Below are positions 24,963-38,350 of a DNA stretch of 64,000 nucleotides, piece after piece; position 1 is the first letter of the stretch; the number at the start of each line of letters is the position of its first letter. The stretch is from NCBI GenBank assembly GCA_033782935.1, contig JAWQEG010001430.1, positions 124,001 to 188,000 on the forward strand. Reading direction: 5' to 3'. A model generated the notes under the pieces. It saw nothing but the letters and a program-made list of their open reading frames with translations. It did no database searches and had not been told where the DNA came from. This stretch comes from Petrolisthes cinctipes (lineage: Eukaryota; Arthropoda; Malacostraca; Decapoda; Porcellanidae). A program made the translations under genes and the position numbers.

Positions 24963-25976
24963 CCTACTATGACAGAGGAAGGTGCGTGGGAACTAGTGCT
25001 GTGTAATCATTGTAAACGTGACAGGAAGATGTTTCAAAGTCCAATGATTTGTCATTCTGTGTCACCTGCTAAAATCACACGCCCTTATGAGAAAATATGC
25101 AAATCATGAAGCCAAAGTAACAACTGTTTCTCAGGCAATGATTTACGACGTACAGTACCATTCTCAGGACAAAGAGTAAATTACATCATCGAAAATTTTA
25201 CAGATTTCTTGTATCAATAACATTGTAAATTTTAATACTTGTAGGTTACTTTATACTGGTATATTATTAAGATTTTTTTTAACTCAAATTAATTGGGTGT
25301 AGACAGATAGATAGATAGATAGAGAGATAGATATTGACCACAACATACCACAGCACAATTCATACACAAGTCATATTTACATTCTCTTTATATTATGGTC
25401 CAGCGCAAAACTAGCTTAACACGGCATCCAAAAAGTTGATTTACAAGCAATAAATATTGTGAAAACTTAATGTGTGTCTATCAACAACAAACGTGATATA
25501 TAATTAACAGTTAATAATATAATTCACGATCTATGTGTCTATGCCTATAATATTCAGATACAAAACAATTCAATCTGGTGAAATCCTCCGATACACCAAG
25601 ATACTCCTAATTATAAACATGATATAAAACAGAAACAATCCATACCCTCACTAATATTATTGTACTATTGGCCACAAGAATTGGCCACAAGTTATGAAAG
25701 GCCTGCCCTGCATGACTGACATTACACACAGAAATTGGACAAGTATTTGCTGACACATGCTTCCATAAAACAGACAAATGACTCTGCATAAATATTATGA
25801 TATTGAATCAGATAAGAATGGGAAGTGTTACTGTATCACTATGTTGTCGAATAAACAGTCAAATAGAAAAACTTATATATAAATGTTAATGTGTTATGGC
25901 ATATACAATATTATAGTATAGGCCTAGTAACTTGTTCTTGTTACCCAAGAAAGGTTAATTGGTGCACTGCAGGTAG

Positions 25977-26029
<53 letters not shown>
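25977..26029. repeat. (CT)n, unit B
   Basis: About 53 bp. The same site is about 24 bp in unit A (10547-10570) and about 30 bp in unit C (45150-45179), where homology to B then breaks. Confidence 0.95.
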
Positions 26030-26032
<3 letters not shown>

Positions 26033-26719
26033 ATATTTAGTATTGTTTTTGTTCTGCTGTATAAGAGGTCGTCTCAGCCTGGGCCAAAATAAAATAAAAA
26101 TTACGCTAGGGTTATAGCGATAAAACTAACCATATGATATTATTAAAAATATCCTCACTGTTTTTCCAAGTACATTTGACATCGTAGATGCGAAATAATG
26201 TAACCTTAGCCTAACATATCCTAACCGCTAATCTTACTAAGATGAAACGATGGCTGACAGTGTTATTGTAACGAGCGCATCTACAGAACGTAAACTATCA
26301 AGGTAAATATATGCCCATGACCGTAGATTCATAGAATATACACTATTGTTGTCTTGGTGAACGAGAGAATGGACAATAAAGCTAATATGAAAGTAATTAT
26401 TTCAAACCTGACTATACTCTATAGACCTTTGTGTAGAATAATACATAATTATACTATTTTGTAGATAGGATCAGAAATATATTGCACATTTTGCACAAGC
26501 TATCACACCAATAACTTCAAAATGAAACAACAAGTTTATTGCAGGACAGAAAGAAAGACTTAATTCCAAATTCCAAAAATATTTTCATACAAAACGAGAG
26601 CAGTGGCAATCATGTTAAATATTTATTGAACACAAACCAGTCATGATAACTTACTGAAAACACCAGTTACACTTTGAGAGAGAAGCAAAGGAATGAAATG
26701 TTTTATATTACTATACATA

Positions 26720-27003
26720 GGGGAAGTGGCTGAGTGGTTATTGTGTGTGGACTTGGCAGATCGAATCCTCTCAGGTGAGGGGCTGAGAAAAATTTATCTT
26801 CCAAATCGAGTATCAGGCACCAACTATAAAGCCACCAAACGTCGTAAAACACCCTCGCTGGTACATACCATAACAGTTGCAGTATTTGGGAATTACCCTC
26901 ATTTCCCTCCCTCTGTGGCTGAGTACCAGTTCGGAAGTCATGACGTGTGTTTGTGAGAGTAACAGTTAACCTGGGCCACGGTAACGGGCTTCATGAAATA
27001 TAT
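26720..27003 (+). mobile_element. tRNA-derived SINE-like element, unit B
   Basis: Same element as at 11490, but the anticodon-arm region between the A and B boxes is deleted. Confidence 0.45.
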
Positions 27004-27148
27004 ATATCAAGTGTCGGAACATTAAAATATAAAAAATATATATATACACTTATCAGCATTGAAATATATAGCACAAAGAATGACACACTGTTATTGTCCT
27101 TGCTATGCTCAGCTCTCTTGTTATTTGTGTTGGGTTTGAACCACATAC

Positions 27149-27348
27149 TGTACACTCGTGATACATAATTTCTGACCAGAGTGTGAGGAGCAGAAAGCTT
27201 CGAATCGCCTGCATGGTATTGTTCATTTCCCCACCCAGTACACCTATAGAGGCTGAGTTGGAATGCAGAGTATGTGTGTGTGTGTGTGTGTGTGGTGCCT
27301 GCCGTTTGTCTCTGCATGGTCAGGGATTACGTATCACGAGTGTACAGT
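27149..27348. mobile_element. MITE with TACACTCGTGATAC ends, unit B
   Basis: About 200-bp element with inverted ends TACACTCGTGATACATAAT / ATTACGTATCACGAGTGTA and probable TA target duplication. An internal (GT)n is present. Copies: unit A (about 11936-12828, with 0.7 kb extra sequence inside) and 48380-48571. Confidence 0.65.
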
Positions 27349-27617
27349 TGAGCAAGTAGAAAGTGCAAGAAAATTCTGGCTGTATATGTCAACATCTTCA
27401 CCACCACTCAAAGTTCAGCCAATCACAGTCCACCTTATATTGGCTTTGGGTTCCCAGTGATTCATTCATAATAAAGATACTAGGGATTACTACAAACAAT
27501 TGCTAGATGTTACCTGATACAGCTAGACATTTGTTGCACTTTCTACCTGCCCAACTGTACACATCCATAGATATCATACCATATGTGTGGAGGCCGTGTA
27601 GCTTCGTGTGATATATA

Positions 27618-27842
27618 CTGAAGGGGGTGCGGGAGTAGGGGGACAGGCTTGGAGGGGTTTAGGGGGTGCGGGAGTAGGGGGACAGGCTTAGGGGGGGTTA
27701 GGGAGGTGCGAGAATAGGGGACAGGCTTTCTACCCCCCCCCCCACAAACCTGTCCCCTATTCCCGCACCCCACAACCCCCCCCCTAAGCCTGTCCCCCTA
27801 TTCCCTCCCCCCCAATCCTGTCCCCTACTCCCGCACCCCCTT
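27618..27842. repeat. G-rich then C-rich mirrored tandem array, unit B
   Basis: About 30-bp units (GGTGCGGGAGTAGGGGGACAG) run forward to about 27730, then the same unit runs as its complement (CCTGTCCCCTATTCCCGCAC) to 27842. Head-to-head arrays with strong hairpin and G-quadruplex potential. The matching array in unit C is 45250-45540. Confidence 0.85.
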
Positions 27843-28066
27843 AAACACTATCTTCCTATGTTCGCTGTAAAAGATGACGTCAGCTTTTCTAAACGAGACA
27901 GTTAAAAAATTATACTATTTGCCAGTTTACCAATAAATGTTTTTACAATGCAGCTGTTGTCATCATTATTGTGTTGTTTGGAGGATTTTATATTTAACTA
28001 ATCGAATGTCAGTCAATTGTGTTAATATAGACAGACAATTAAAGAAAAGGAATGTTCTTACTAGGT

Positions 28067-28394
28067 CAGCGTTTCCCAACCTGGGGTGCTTGCCCCCCCT
28101 GGGGGTGCTGAAATCAATTATAGGGGGTGCTGGGAAGTGATGCACACATGGCAGTAAAACATCACGTCCTAGCAAGGCGCGACCAAATGTGGTACACGTT
28201 CGATACGTATACGAGTTATGGATCTGACACGAGAGCGGCGAGACTATGGGACCAGCGGCAGCCAGGCAGTAGCACTGTAGTTAATTAATCAGTAGCAGTC
28301 CAACAAAACAGTACAGCTCCTACATATTTGAGTTTTGTCTGCATAGCTGAGTCTATCTTCTCTTTCCAGTAATACTGGTAAGTCCATTGGAAAG

Positions 28395-28432
<38 letters not shown>

Positions 28433-28594
28433 GTGTCGTTTCATATTTTCATCTGTAAAAGAAGTGATGACACTTCACTTTCTTTTATCCTTCTAAATTT
28501 CTAAAATCTAATAACAAGATATTAGTTAGGGGTGCTGGACTGCTTAGACATGACATCAGGGGGTGCTATGGTCGGAAAAGGTTGGGAAACGCTG
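28067..28594. mobile_element. hAT-type nonautonomous element, unit B
   Basis: Inverted ends CAGCGTTTCCCAACCT / AGGTTGGGAAACGCTG, the classic hAT pattern. Left target copy TACTAGGT (28059-28066). The right target copy TACTA|GGT is split by the next element. An internal (CT)n lies at 28398-28427. No transposase frame. Confidence 0.8.
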
Positions 28595-28599
28595 TACTA

Positions 28600-29521
28600 C
28601 TATACGTTTCAGCGCCGGACAGACGGTGTTTTTCGTAAATATCTCTTAAACGAATCGTTGTATCAATATAATATTTCAGCACACTGTCTTTAACACCCGG
28701 GCGTAATTTATGGCTGACATATCATATTACTATATGTGTTATGTTAGGAGTTTACTGAGTGATATTAAGCCTAATCCAGTCATCATATCTAAGGCGTTAT
28801 AGAGAATCGGACGAGTGTGGGGTACTCGTGTAACCCCTCCACCAACACCCCGAAATCCCCCCACCATTCCTTCCTTCCCTACCCCAATATCTCATTATCC
28901 CCCTCCCCGTTTCACTCTTCACCCCCCTATTTACACCATCCCTCTTCCATTTTTTATTTTTTTTATGACAGTATGTATATACGTATCGTTCATTAGTAAT
29001 ATTGTTTAATACAGTTACCGTTGTGTGTGGACATGAAACCCAGAGTGGGTCAAATGACCATTAAAGCAATAGCTAAACCCGTTGTTAATGGCCGTATAAC
29101 CGGATAATAACCCACGTGTCTAAGGCCACCAGAAAAATGATTAATTTTGGTTTTGGGCAACTAAATATAATCGTTCATGGTTGCTTCATGTGTTCTTTAC
29201 CTTTTTAAATAACCAATTTATGCCTTAATTGAATATTCACAGTCTCCCGTATCCCCTCCCCCTCTCTCTGAGGTATGAGGTACCCCCCAGTCCGAGGCTA
29301 TGACTCAAGTAGTGACAGGGTAGAAATCATTGACTGCCGAGGCGCACCTATTAGCAACAATGTTGTCCATTTGCCCCCGTGGATGCAGGACAGCGTTTGT
29401 TCTTCGTCTTGCCACATTGTACAAACGTGAAAGCCAGTGATGATGAAGACGATGACGTTTTCCTTGACAGTGATTGTGAATAAATTTTGTTTTATCATGT
29501 TTGCATCATTAAATCCTACAC

Positions 29522-29578
<57 letters not shown>

Positions 29579-30263
29579 ATTTGGTAATAATATAAATATA
29601 AAAGGGACAAGTCAACAAAATAACATTATATTAACTGGACCAAGTTGACATTTTATAATGAATAGGTACACAGTATCTAATAACTTTTCCTAGAAGGTCC
29701 AGACCACAGGTAATGCCAGTACATCGTGTTCACTTGGTTGACCATAAGGACTGCAAACATGGACCTTCTACATACTACATGTATGTAAACATGCTGTTGT
29801 ACAGTAATTGTCAAAGTGAAATACGTCTTGCCTCTATAGAATTGTACTGCACCATACTCTTAGTTAATAATCATATCTATACATATACATCTACATAACA
29901 TTCTAATATATAATACAGTGATGGAAGAAATAGGGAGGGACACAAGTGATGAGGGAGGCGAGGAGCTAGGGGGAGAAGAGGAGGAGGGAGGGGTGAGAAG
30001 GGGGGGATGTAGTTGTGGTTAGGAATGGTTTGGGAGGGTGTTGGAGGGGCCACACTTTCCTTCGAATGCGTCAATATGACTGGCTGGCTTTGTGCTATTT
30101 TTCACGAGTAAACTCCTCGCATAACACATATAGGAATATGGTATGTCAGCCATAAATTACGCCCGGGTGTTAAAGATAGTGTGTTGAAATATTATATTGA
30201 TACAACGATTCGTTTAGGAGATATTTGCGAAAAACACCGTCTGTCCGGCGCTGAAACGGATAG
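28600..30263. mobile_element. Tc1/mariner-type nonautonomous element with about 160-bp inverted ends
   Basis: Ends CTATACGTTTCAGCGCCGG / CCGGCGCTGAAACGGATAG with near-identical arms (28600 to about 28758 and about 30106-30263). TA target duplication at 28598-28599 and 30264-30265. 1664 bp with an internal (TA)n at 29524-29575. No transposase recognised. Absent from units A and C. Confidence 0.8.
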
Positions 30264-30340
30264 TAGGTCCTTATTAATGTAATCTATTTCATGAACTGAT
30301 GTGTGTGTGTGTGCGTGCGCTAGACCGACTGGTGAATTAT

Positions 30341-31085
30341 ACAGGGTGTATCGCAAGGTATATCATTAAATTACACCAGAGATATAAAATAAAATTTTGA
30401 GTATATTTTGTTCTATAAAGTATGCTGTGTGTGATCTCAGTAAAGTACAATGAATACTGATAAAAACTATTTTAACTTGTGTTGTCAAATGGTGGTGAGC
30501 GTCGGAGAGAGTGGAAGCCTAATATGTTTTCGGACCAAAGAGGCCTTATTTATTTCATCTTAATATGTTTTATCATGATTGCAATATTTATGTGATGTTA
30601 TATAACGTACATTGAATCATATTTTCAATGCAGAGGGATAATACCAAGTCTGTATAAATAATATTCAACGAAATATTATTAATATCTTTTGAAGGTTAGG
30701 TAAACTTTACCGACATAATGCAAACCTGCAAGTCCCTACATTTCCCTACATTTCACGGATTTTCTTCTTATACAGGCCTGGTATTATCCCCCTGCATTGA
30801 AAATATGATTCAATGTACGTTATATAACATCACATAAATATTGGAATCATGATAAAACTTATTAAGATGAAATAAATAAGGCCTCTTTGGTCCGAAAACA
30901 ATATTAGGCTACCACTCCCTCTGACGCTCACCGTCATTTGACAACACAAGTTAAAATAGTTTTTATCAGTATTCATTGTACTTTACTGAGATCACACACA
31001 GCATACTTTATAGAACAAAATATACTCAAAATTTTATTTTATATCTCTGGAGTAATTTAATGATATACCTCGCGATACACCCTAT
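30341..31085. mobile_element. Palindromic (foldback) element, unit B
   Basis: About 745 bp, almost all of it two inverted arms of over 300 bp starting CAGGGTGTATCGC and ending GCGATACACCC, flanked by TATA. The empty site GAATTATATAGTAAG is at 45836-45850 in unit C. No coding capacity. Confidence 0.85.
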
Positions 31086-31507
31086 ATAGTAAGCCTATTC
31101 TCATCCTCCTATAACACACACACACACACACACACACATTTTAAGATGATGGCGACAGAGAGACAATTCAGACCAAGGCCAATCTATCATACACACACAC
31201 ACACAGGCATATTATTACTGACATGATATATGATTACTCCTTGGTTTATATGCCACTTTACATGCTTGGTCTTCGTGTGTGTACATGTGATATGTATGAA
31301 TAAATGATAAAAAGCCGCATTGCTGGGTGAAGCAAGTGAAGGTACAGCCACAATCAAATAACCACCTACACTTTCCTTCCATTTTAGTAAATATCTTGGT
31401 AATAAAGAACAACACGTATGATTTTGCAGCACCTCTCATAGTAATAATTGAGGGGGTTGAGTTGACGTAAGATGTATGATAATATTTTGATATGATACTG
31501 ATTTATG

Positions 31508-31597
31508 GTTTCTGGACGACAGCCCACCCAAAGCCTCCATTGGTTCGAAATGTGTGTGTAGCCTTGTGATGGTTTGGGTGGGCTGTCATCCAGAAAC
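31508..31597. repeat. Long-stem hairpin, unit B intergenic
   Basis: Same hairpin as at 14661-14750. Confidence 0.7.
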
Positions 31598-32080
31598 TCC
31601 CTGCTTCAGATCTCGGGCTTCGACTCAGGTGGGCTAGGGACTTTGGTATCCGAGTGTACTTCGGTAGCCCAGGCATATAGGGCCAGCCCATTCTTTATTT
31701 TAATTTGTTTTTCTACTGCGACCAGAGTGTACCAGAGGTCTGTGGGCCTCGGGAGAACGTCGACAACAATAACATTCACTACACATGTACAGTAAATTCA
31801 TGCAATTGTTACTGTGTCATATTTAAAGATATTATGGACCAATTCAGCTTTTATTGATACATAAAAATTGGAAACAAGAAATACATTATCTCAGGAGGGA
31901 ACAAGACATCAGTAAATGAGATAATTCAAGAGTTGATCAGCATGACAAATGGCACATAACTCATTCGATCAATGTGGAGGAAAACAAATCAGGTGTAATT
32001 ATCCTAATACATTCCATACTCACTGTGCACACTACATTGTCTACTGAGGTAAAGATGAATACAGAATATATTTCTGATAT

Positions 32081-32086
32081 TTTATT
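32081..32086 (-). terminator. Candidate poly(A) signal, LGBP copy C
   Basis: AATAAA in the same position relative to the stop as in copy B. The second candidate is at 31850-31855. Confidence 0.4.
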
Positions 32087-32320
32087 GAGAATTAATTTGA
32101 TGCCAATTTCTCCACTATATTGTATATAATTCCGGCCAGTGGAGTTTATCAGTTACACCAGGCAACTTCTTCCACCACCTTCTATTTATAACATCACTGA
32201 ATATTCAACATTTTCTGTTTACTTTTTACATTTGGTGGACGATCCAACATGAAGGCAAATTACTTGACCTGTCTTGTCAGACAGATGTTTGTTATGCATC
32301 AGCTATTTAACACACTGTAT

Positions 32321-33718
32321 CTACTGCTCAACACTGGTCATCTTCCAGACCTTGATGTAATCGATCTGGAGGGCAGCACCTTCACTGATGCGCCCCTCAC
32401 CTTGCTCCCAGCTTGGTAGCCAACTGTCACGCTGAGGGATAAAATATATTATTACTTCACTAGGTACAACTGCCCCAAAGAAGTTCGGTGAGCCGAGGCA
32501 TCTCGAACAAAATTGGACATGATTTTGAACCATTCGCACCTATCTGACGGGTGAGGATATTAAGCTGACGGTATTATTACAGAATAACTGTGTTTTTGGC
32601 TAGGATCGCACAGTGTTACCACATCTGGTTAGGTCCCGGGAATTTGTCCAAGTCACTTTATGATAGTTTAGACCGGCTATATCCCGGTAATTTGCCAAGG
32701 TTAGGTCCTGGTAGTCTGCTGTGGTCTAGGTTAGGTTAGGTCAGACTAATTTCCAAATTATGTTTGTAAAACTGGGCATATCTCGAAAACAGGGGATCTC
32801 GGAGAGAAACACCATAGATGAAAAGTGTCTTAGAATGGTCCAAAATAGTGGGTATGATACTAAAATATACAATATAGTGAACCCAGTACTTCTGTAAATT
32901 TACCAAGCTGACTTCTTGCCTTATGTCCTCTTCTTCAATAATAAATAAATAATTATATGATATTCATGGAGAAAACAAAGTATACCATCATCACCACAAA
33001 ACAGACAGGATATTTACCTCTTTAATATTTTGATAGATAGTTAAACTATATTCCGAAGTGAGACTTACTGCAATTAACTGCAATAAGGTGGTTTATAAAG
33101 ATTAATGAAGCCAAATATAATAGTAATCGAAACGGTCATAAATAATTATATTTTGTGTTCAAACTACACATTTCTTGGAACTGAAATTCCAGTTGATGCA
33201 TAACGAACGAATAAATATTTGGGCAGGTCACGAGACGATGTCATTGACTATTATGCATAAAATATTGAAAAAATGGTATCCGAATTTCCATTACACCGAG
33301 ATTGATTGGAGTACCGAAATTTACCAAACAAAGGCTGCACAGTTTGCCAGATACGAGACTTACCTCACTCATGTTTTCTGTAGACTTTTAGTCTATTTCT
33401 ATATTCAAATTAGGCTGTATACCACGATTTTACCTGGTAAATTACTTGCTAATATTACTGAGCAAGTAATATACTCTTTCTGCAATGCTAAGCAAATACT
33501 TAAATATAATGCAACATATTATTTGTTTCATTACCTGCAACTACAGAGACCTGCTGGTATCACTGCTGACAGAGTGGGTACACAACTCAAACTAAGCCAG
33601 TGTATGCGTTCTGGCTTTGCTATATTTTTTTCAAAATGCCTGTATATACATGTGCAATGGCAGATTAAGATGGTAACATGTATGTATAAAATGTGAAGTG
33701 TTGATGTGAGTTGTTGTC

Positions 33719-33760
<42 letters not shown>

Positions 33761-36700
33761 GCAGATTAAGATGGTAACATGTATGTATAAAATGTGAAGT
33801 GTTGATGTGAGTTGTTGTTGTTGTCGTCTGTGTGTATGTTTACAGCACATTTATCTACATTATTTGGTTCCTTTCAGTATTTATATCTACATATCGTTAA
33901 GTACAGCATTTAAAAGCTTCTAAAATAGTATTGAATATTTCTATGGCAAAAAGAAGGTATATGCAACAACCAATTATTAGTATACCCATAAAAAATGTCT
34001 AATTATTTTGTCTGGCAAATCTCGGCCAGTTTGCCAACGTTGGAATTGATACAACTGTTTTCTCCATATTGTGCAACAGAATTTCGAGGCAACTATCACA
34101 CCCTTGTTTATTTTACACCCACCCACACCAACTTACCCCATTCCAGAAGTCGAGGAAGGCCTGTGGGGAAGTATTGGACCAGGGCTTGGGAGGATTGGCA
34201 GGAATTTCATCAGGGAAAAACCCATTGGTACCGCCAACAGCCAGGTTCAAGATGAAGTAGAACTGTAGAGGTAAGAGAAGGATATAGGAGGTCATTGACT
34301 CCTAGGTATGTTTACATAGGTAGAGGAAAAGGCAAGTACTGTAGTTACAAAAATTATATCAAACCATTTAATGTAGTAAATACAATTAGTACTGTGGAAC
34401 ATTGGAGTTAATTCTTTTCCAGTGTACGGTGATGCACACTTTGGAGTTATATTTGATAAACGCTGGCAAATATTATTCACCACATCGAGATGGTTAGAAA
34501 TGGAATATAAATACAATAGGCTACCGTATATATATTGTCTTACCTTCTGGTCAAATGGCGCCATCTTCTCGCCTTCCACCCAAGGGTTGTCATACTCAGG
34601 ACCAACACCACTAAAGTCCCAAAAGCTGGTCCCGGGGTCAACTGTCATTACCAGAACATCGTCAACGTAGTAACTGTAACACATTAATGACAGGTTACAA
34701 CAGTACCGTAATGGTACATAATTACAACACGTACTATACACGTCACAGTTGTATGGAATAAAGTACTTAATTAATCAACCCAGGTCACAAGGAAGTAACC
34801 TAAACACCCCAGCTATTAGTAAAAGTGTGAAAATGTTATTTGTAAAAGTGTGTAATGTTAATATATAGTGTTAGTACAAGAGTGTGATAGTGTAAATGTG
34901 TGCTTATAGTGGAAGGTATTCCATCTGGGTCAAGCTAAGTGAGGTCACTGAAACCAGACTAATGTCAAAGATACTTTGAAACATGTGAGATGGAATTATT
35001 GATATGTTCTATGTTATTGTTAAGTGAATGTTTAACTCTTGTTCAAATATATTCTCTGTATTTCCTAACTATAATATTCTAACTATTCTAACAACTGAAA
35101 AGAGGGACAGCACCCCTAAAATAAGTCTCAAATGGTCGCCCTGTCCCACATACTTGTTACTTACTTGTTACTTGTTAGGTATTCTACAGTTGATATGCTA
35201 CACTACAAAAAAGTAAAAAAAATATATACTACTTAGGTTGTCTTAAACAGAAGACTAGAGTTACGTGGGTGACGTTAATTTATTAGAGTTGTTACCATGT
35301 TGGATTTACTGATGTGTTTCTACTATTTATTTTGTACTAGACACTCACTCCATCTTGTCATTAGTCCAATCGACGCGCCACACATGAAAACTGTTAGCGA
35401 AGGATCCGTCGTTGGCTTCACTGCAAAGGAAGCGGAGAATATCAAAGGAAAGGTGATAGGAAGATGTCGATCTATGAATGAAGGCTACCATTTCATTTTA
35501 ACAAAGTAATCCAAGTAACACTACAGTATTTCAGTTTTAGGTGATTTGTTCAGCTCATCAAAAGCATACCTAATTGACCTCTTCCATCAGAGAGAATATT
35601 TTATTACAAATTTAGCACCTTTCTGTATTCCTGAGAGTAAATTGGATGAAAATGCTTCTTTGTGGTAGGAACTGAAGCAGCTATTGCGTGATGTAAAATT
35701 GAAGTATCCCCTGTTGAAGTGAAGGACTTAATTCACTTCAACTAGTCATATCTTTACAAACAGAGGTCATAGAGAATTGGGTTTGGACTCATTGGAAAGA
35801 GGAAGGGTTGATGGTGAGTATAAACTAAAATATAAGTTCCTAGGTACAGTAATTTAGGAGTAGAAATAAAGTGAAATAGAGCAGGATTTAGATAATCGTC
35901 CAGACGTGGCTGGAGGAAATCTAAAAGTGGCCCAGATCTGATTCATCATAATAATATTGCTAGATTGATGAAGAAGTGAAAATATACTAGTTCAGTTCAG
36001 TTCAGTTCAGTTGTAGATAAAACACCAAGTGGGTGAAATACTGACTAATGAACGGTGGTCTTGTCATAGAAGTTCATTGGAAAATGTGGTCCCCAGTGCA
36101 AAGTGGTGCCTCCATATTGGTTCCCTTGGTCACCATAGTCATCATTTCCTGCACACACAAATACATACAGTAACAATAATTATATATAATAATATGTTAA
36201 TCGATAACTGATTTAGCACCAAAGCATCTGTTAAACTGGTTACTCATTTAACATATAAATCTGATGTAATAATAAACAAAGGATTGGTCAATATTAATTT
36301 AAATTATTAAACAATGGAAGAGTAGATAAAGTAGCCTATATCTATTCTGTATGGATTGATTTTATAGTGAGTGAGAGCGACTGGTTGTTTTGTTCTTTAA
36401 AACTTACCACGTGACTCTAAGATGTCGATCTCCCCACTGGCAGGCCAAGCACCATATGGCCAGTAACGAGGTAACAACCAGATAGCTGTCAGAGAAAACA
36501 CACATTGTTACTTATGGCCAGTAACGAGGTAACAACCAGATAGCTGTCACAGAAAACACACATTGTTACATATGGCCAGTAACGAGGTAACAACCAGATA
36601 GCTGTCACAGAAAACACACATTGTTACATATGGCCAGTAACGAGGTAACAACCAGATAGCTGTCACAGAAAACACACATTGTTACATATACACACTCTAA

Positions 36701-38290
36701 TTAATTCTTTAACATCAGGAGTACATTCCTGTAATTCTTCTCCACAAATTATAGCATCGTTGAAAAGAACGATATACTATAAATAGCTGTAGTTATCTGC
36801 TGGAAGATGGCGATAGTAAACACTGAAATATCTTAAATAAAGATTTCTGAGAAAGAAGAGTGGTATAGAAAGTGTTCACTTTGAAATAAGACAGTCAATG
36901 AATGTTTGGAAGGTCAGTAGTGTTAGGACTAAGGAGAGAGATAAACAATGTACACGTTGCTAACAGTAGTGTTAGGACTAAGGAGAGAGATAAACAATGT
37001 ACACGTTGCTAACAGTAGTGTTAGGACTAAGGAGAGAGATAAACAATGTACACGTTGGTAACAGTAGTGTTAGGACTAAGGAGAGAGATAAACAATGTAC
37101 ACGTTGGTAACAGTAGTGTTAGGACTAAGGAGAGAGATAAACAATGTACACGTTGCTAACAGTAGTGTTAGGACTAAGGAGAGAGATAAACAATGTACAC
37201 GTTGCTAACAGTAGTGTTAGGACTAAGGAGAGAGATAAACAATGTACACGTTGCTAACAAGAGTGTTAGGACTAAGGAGAGAGGTAAACAATGTACACGT
37301 TGGTAGTTGTCAGTACCTACCTACCAGGCAGTGTTGCCACAATAACACCTTAGTAATAAGCCCACTACTGTAGTGGTATTGGATCATATTTCGGTGATTT
37401 ATCGTTGAAATAAGTAAGTAATAACCATATATCTCTAAAGGTGAACAAATGTTTTATAAGATACTATAGACATGAGACAATGGTGTCTTTTGTAGAGATT
37501 AACTGAAATAAGGCAGCCTCTACTATAGATGGTTGATAGTAATGGGTATTGAATTATGTGAGTCTTTTGACATGCTTCATGAGGATCAGAATAATACTAG
37601 TGATAAAGAAGTTGGTGATAATGTGAGTAGAGATTTTAGTCTTTTAGTTGGGATATAATATTCTATATTTTGTTTAACAAAGAGTGCATTTTCACATTAA
37701 CAAATAATGTGAGTAGGTCAGCCATTGCATCCCTTTTTGTACATACGTATCCAGACTCTGTTTACATTTTTATCACAGAATATAATGGTTTAATTAAGGA
37801 TAGAATGTAGGAGGAGACAGAGAAATGGTTACCCTCCGTTGCAGCTGATACCTACATGAGTTCCAATGAGGAAGAGAATGTTTTCCACTCATGGCATAAT
37901 AGTAGAAAGGTCATTAATGTTGTCCAAACTGATAGAGGATGAGTTAGGCAATGTCCTAGACTCTAGACTACAGCATCTGAAGTGGTCATCAGTCAGACCG
38001 AAATGCTCCTGACTTTAGGTCTCTGAAATTTTCTATGATAGGTCTTCTAAGGGCTGTATCTATGGTCACTTCCTTATTGTTCGATATATGCAATCTTGTA
38101 CGAGGAATAACATGATGTACCTGACAATTTGCACGGTCGTTGAATTCAAGACCAAAATTTATAAAACTAATTACCGTATCTCAAAGAATGGATACCACAT
38201 ATTCTGTAAACTTTATGAACTCCACGAGACACACTCATATATATTGGCAGGATTACACAGAGTTATATCCCTGAGGATGTAAAGGAATCA

Positions 38291-38350
<60 letters not shown>

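Larger units (their letters stand above)
24968..32320. other. Intergenic region between copies C and B (no gene seen)
   Basis: Contains (CT)n at 25977-26029, a SINE-like element, a TA-flanked MITE, a purine/pyrimidine-skewed array, nested transposons and a palindromic element. I found no convincing coding exon. Confidence 0.7.

Noticed and set aside
27543..27773. 76-codon Pro-rich frame
   Set aside because: Translation of the G-rich/C-rich array; no gene structure around it.
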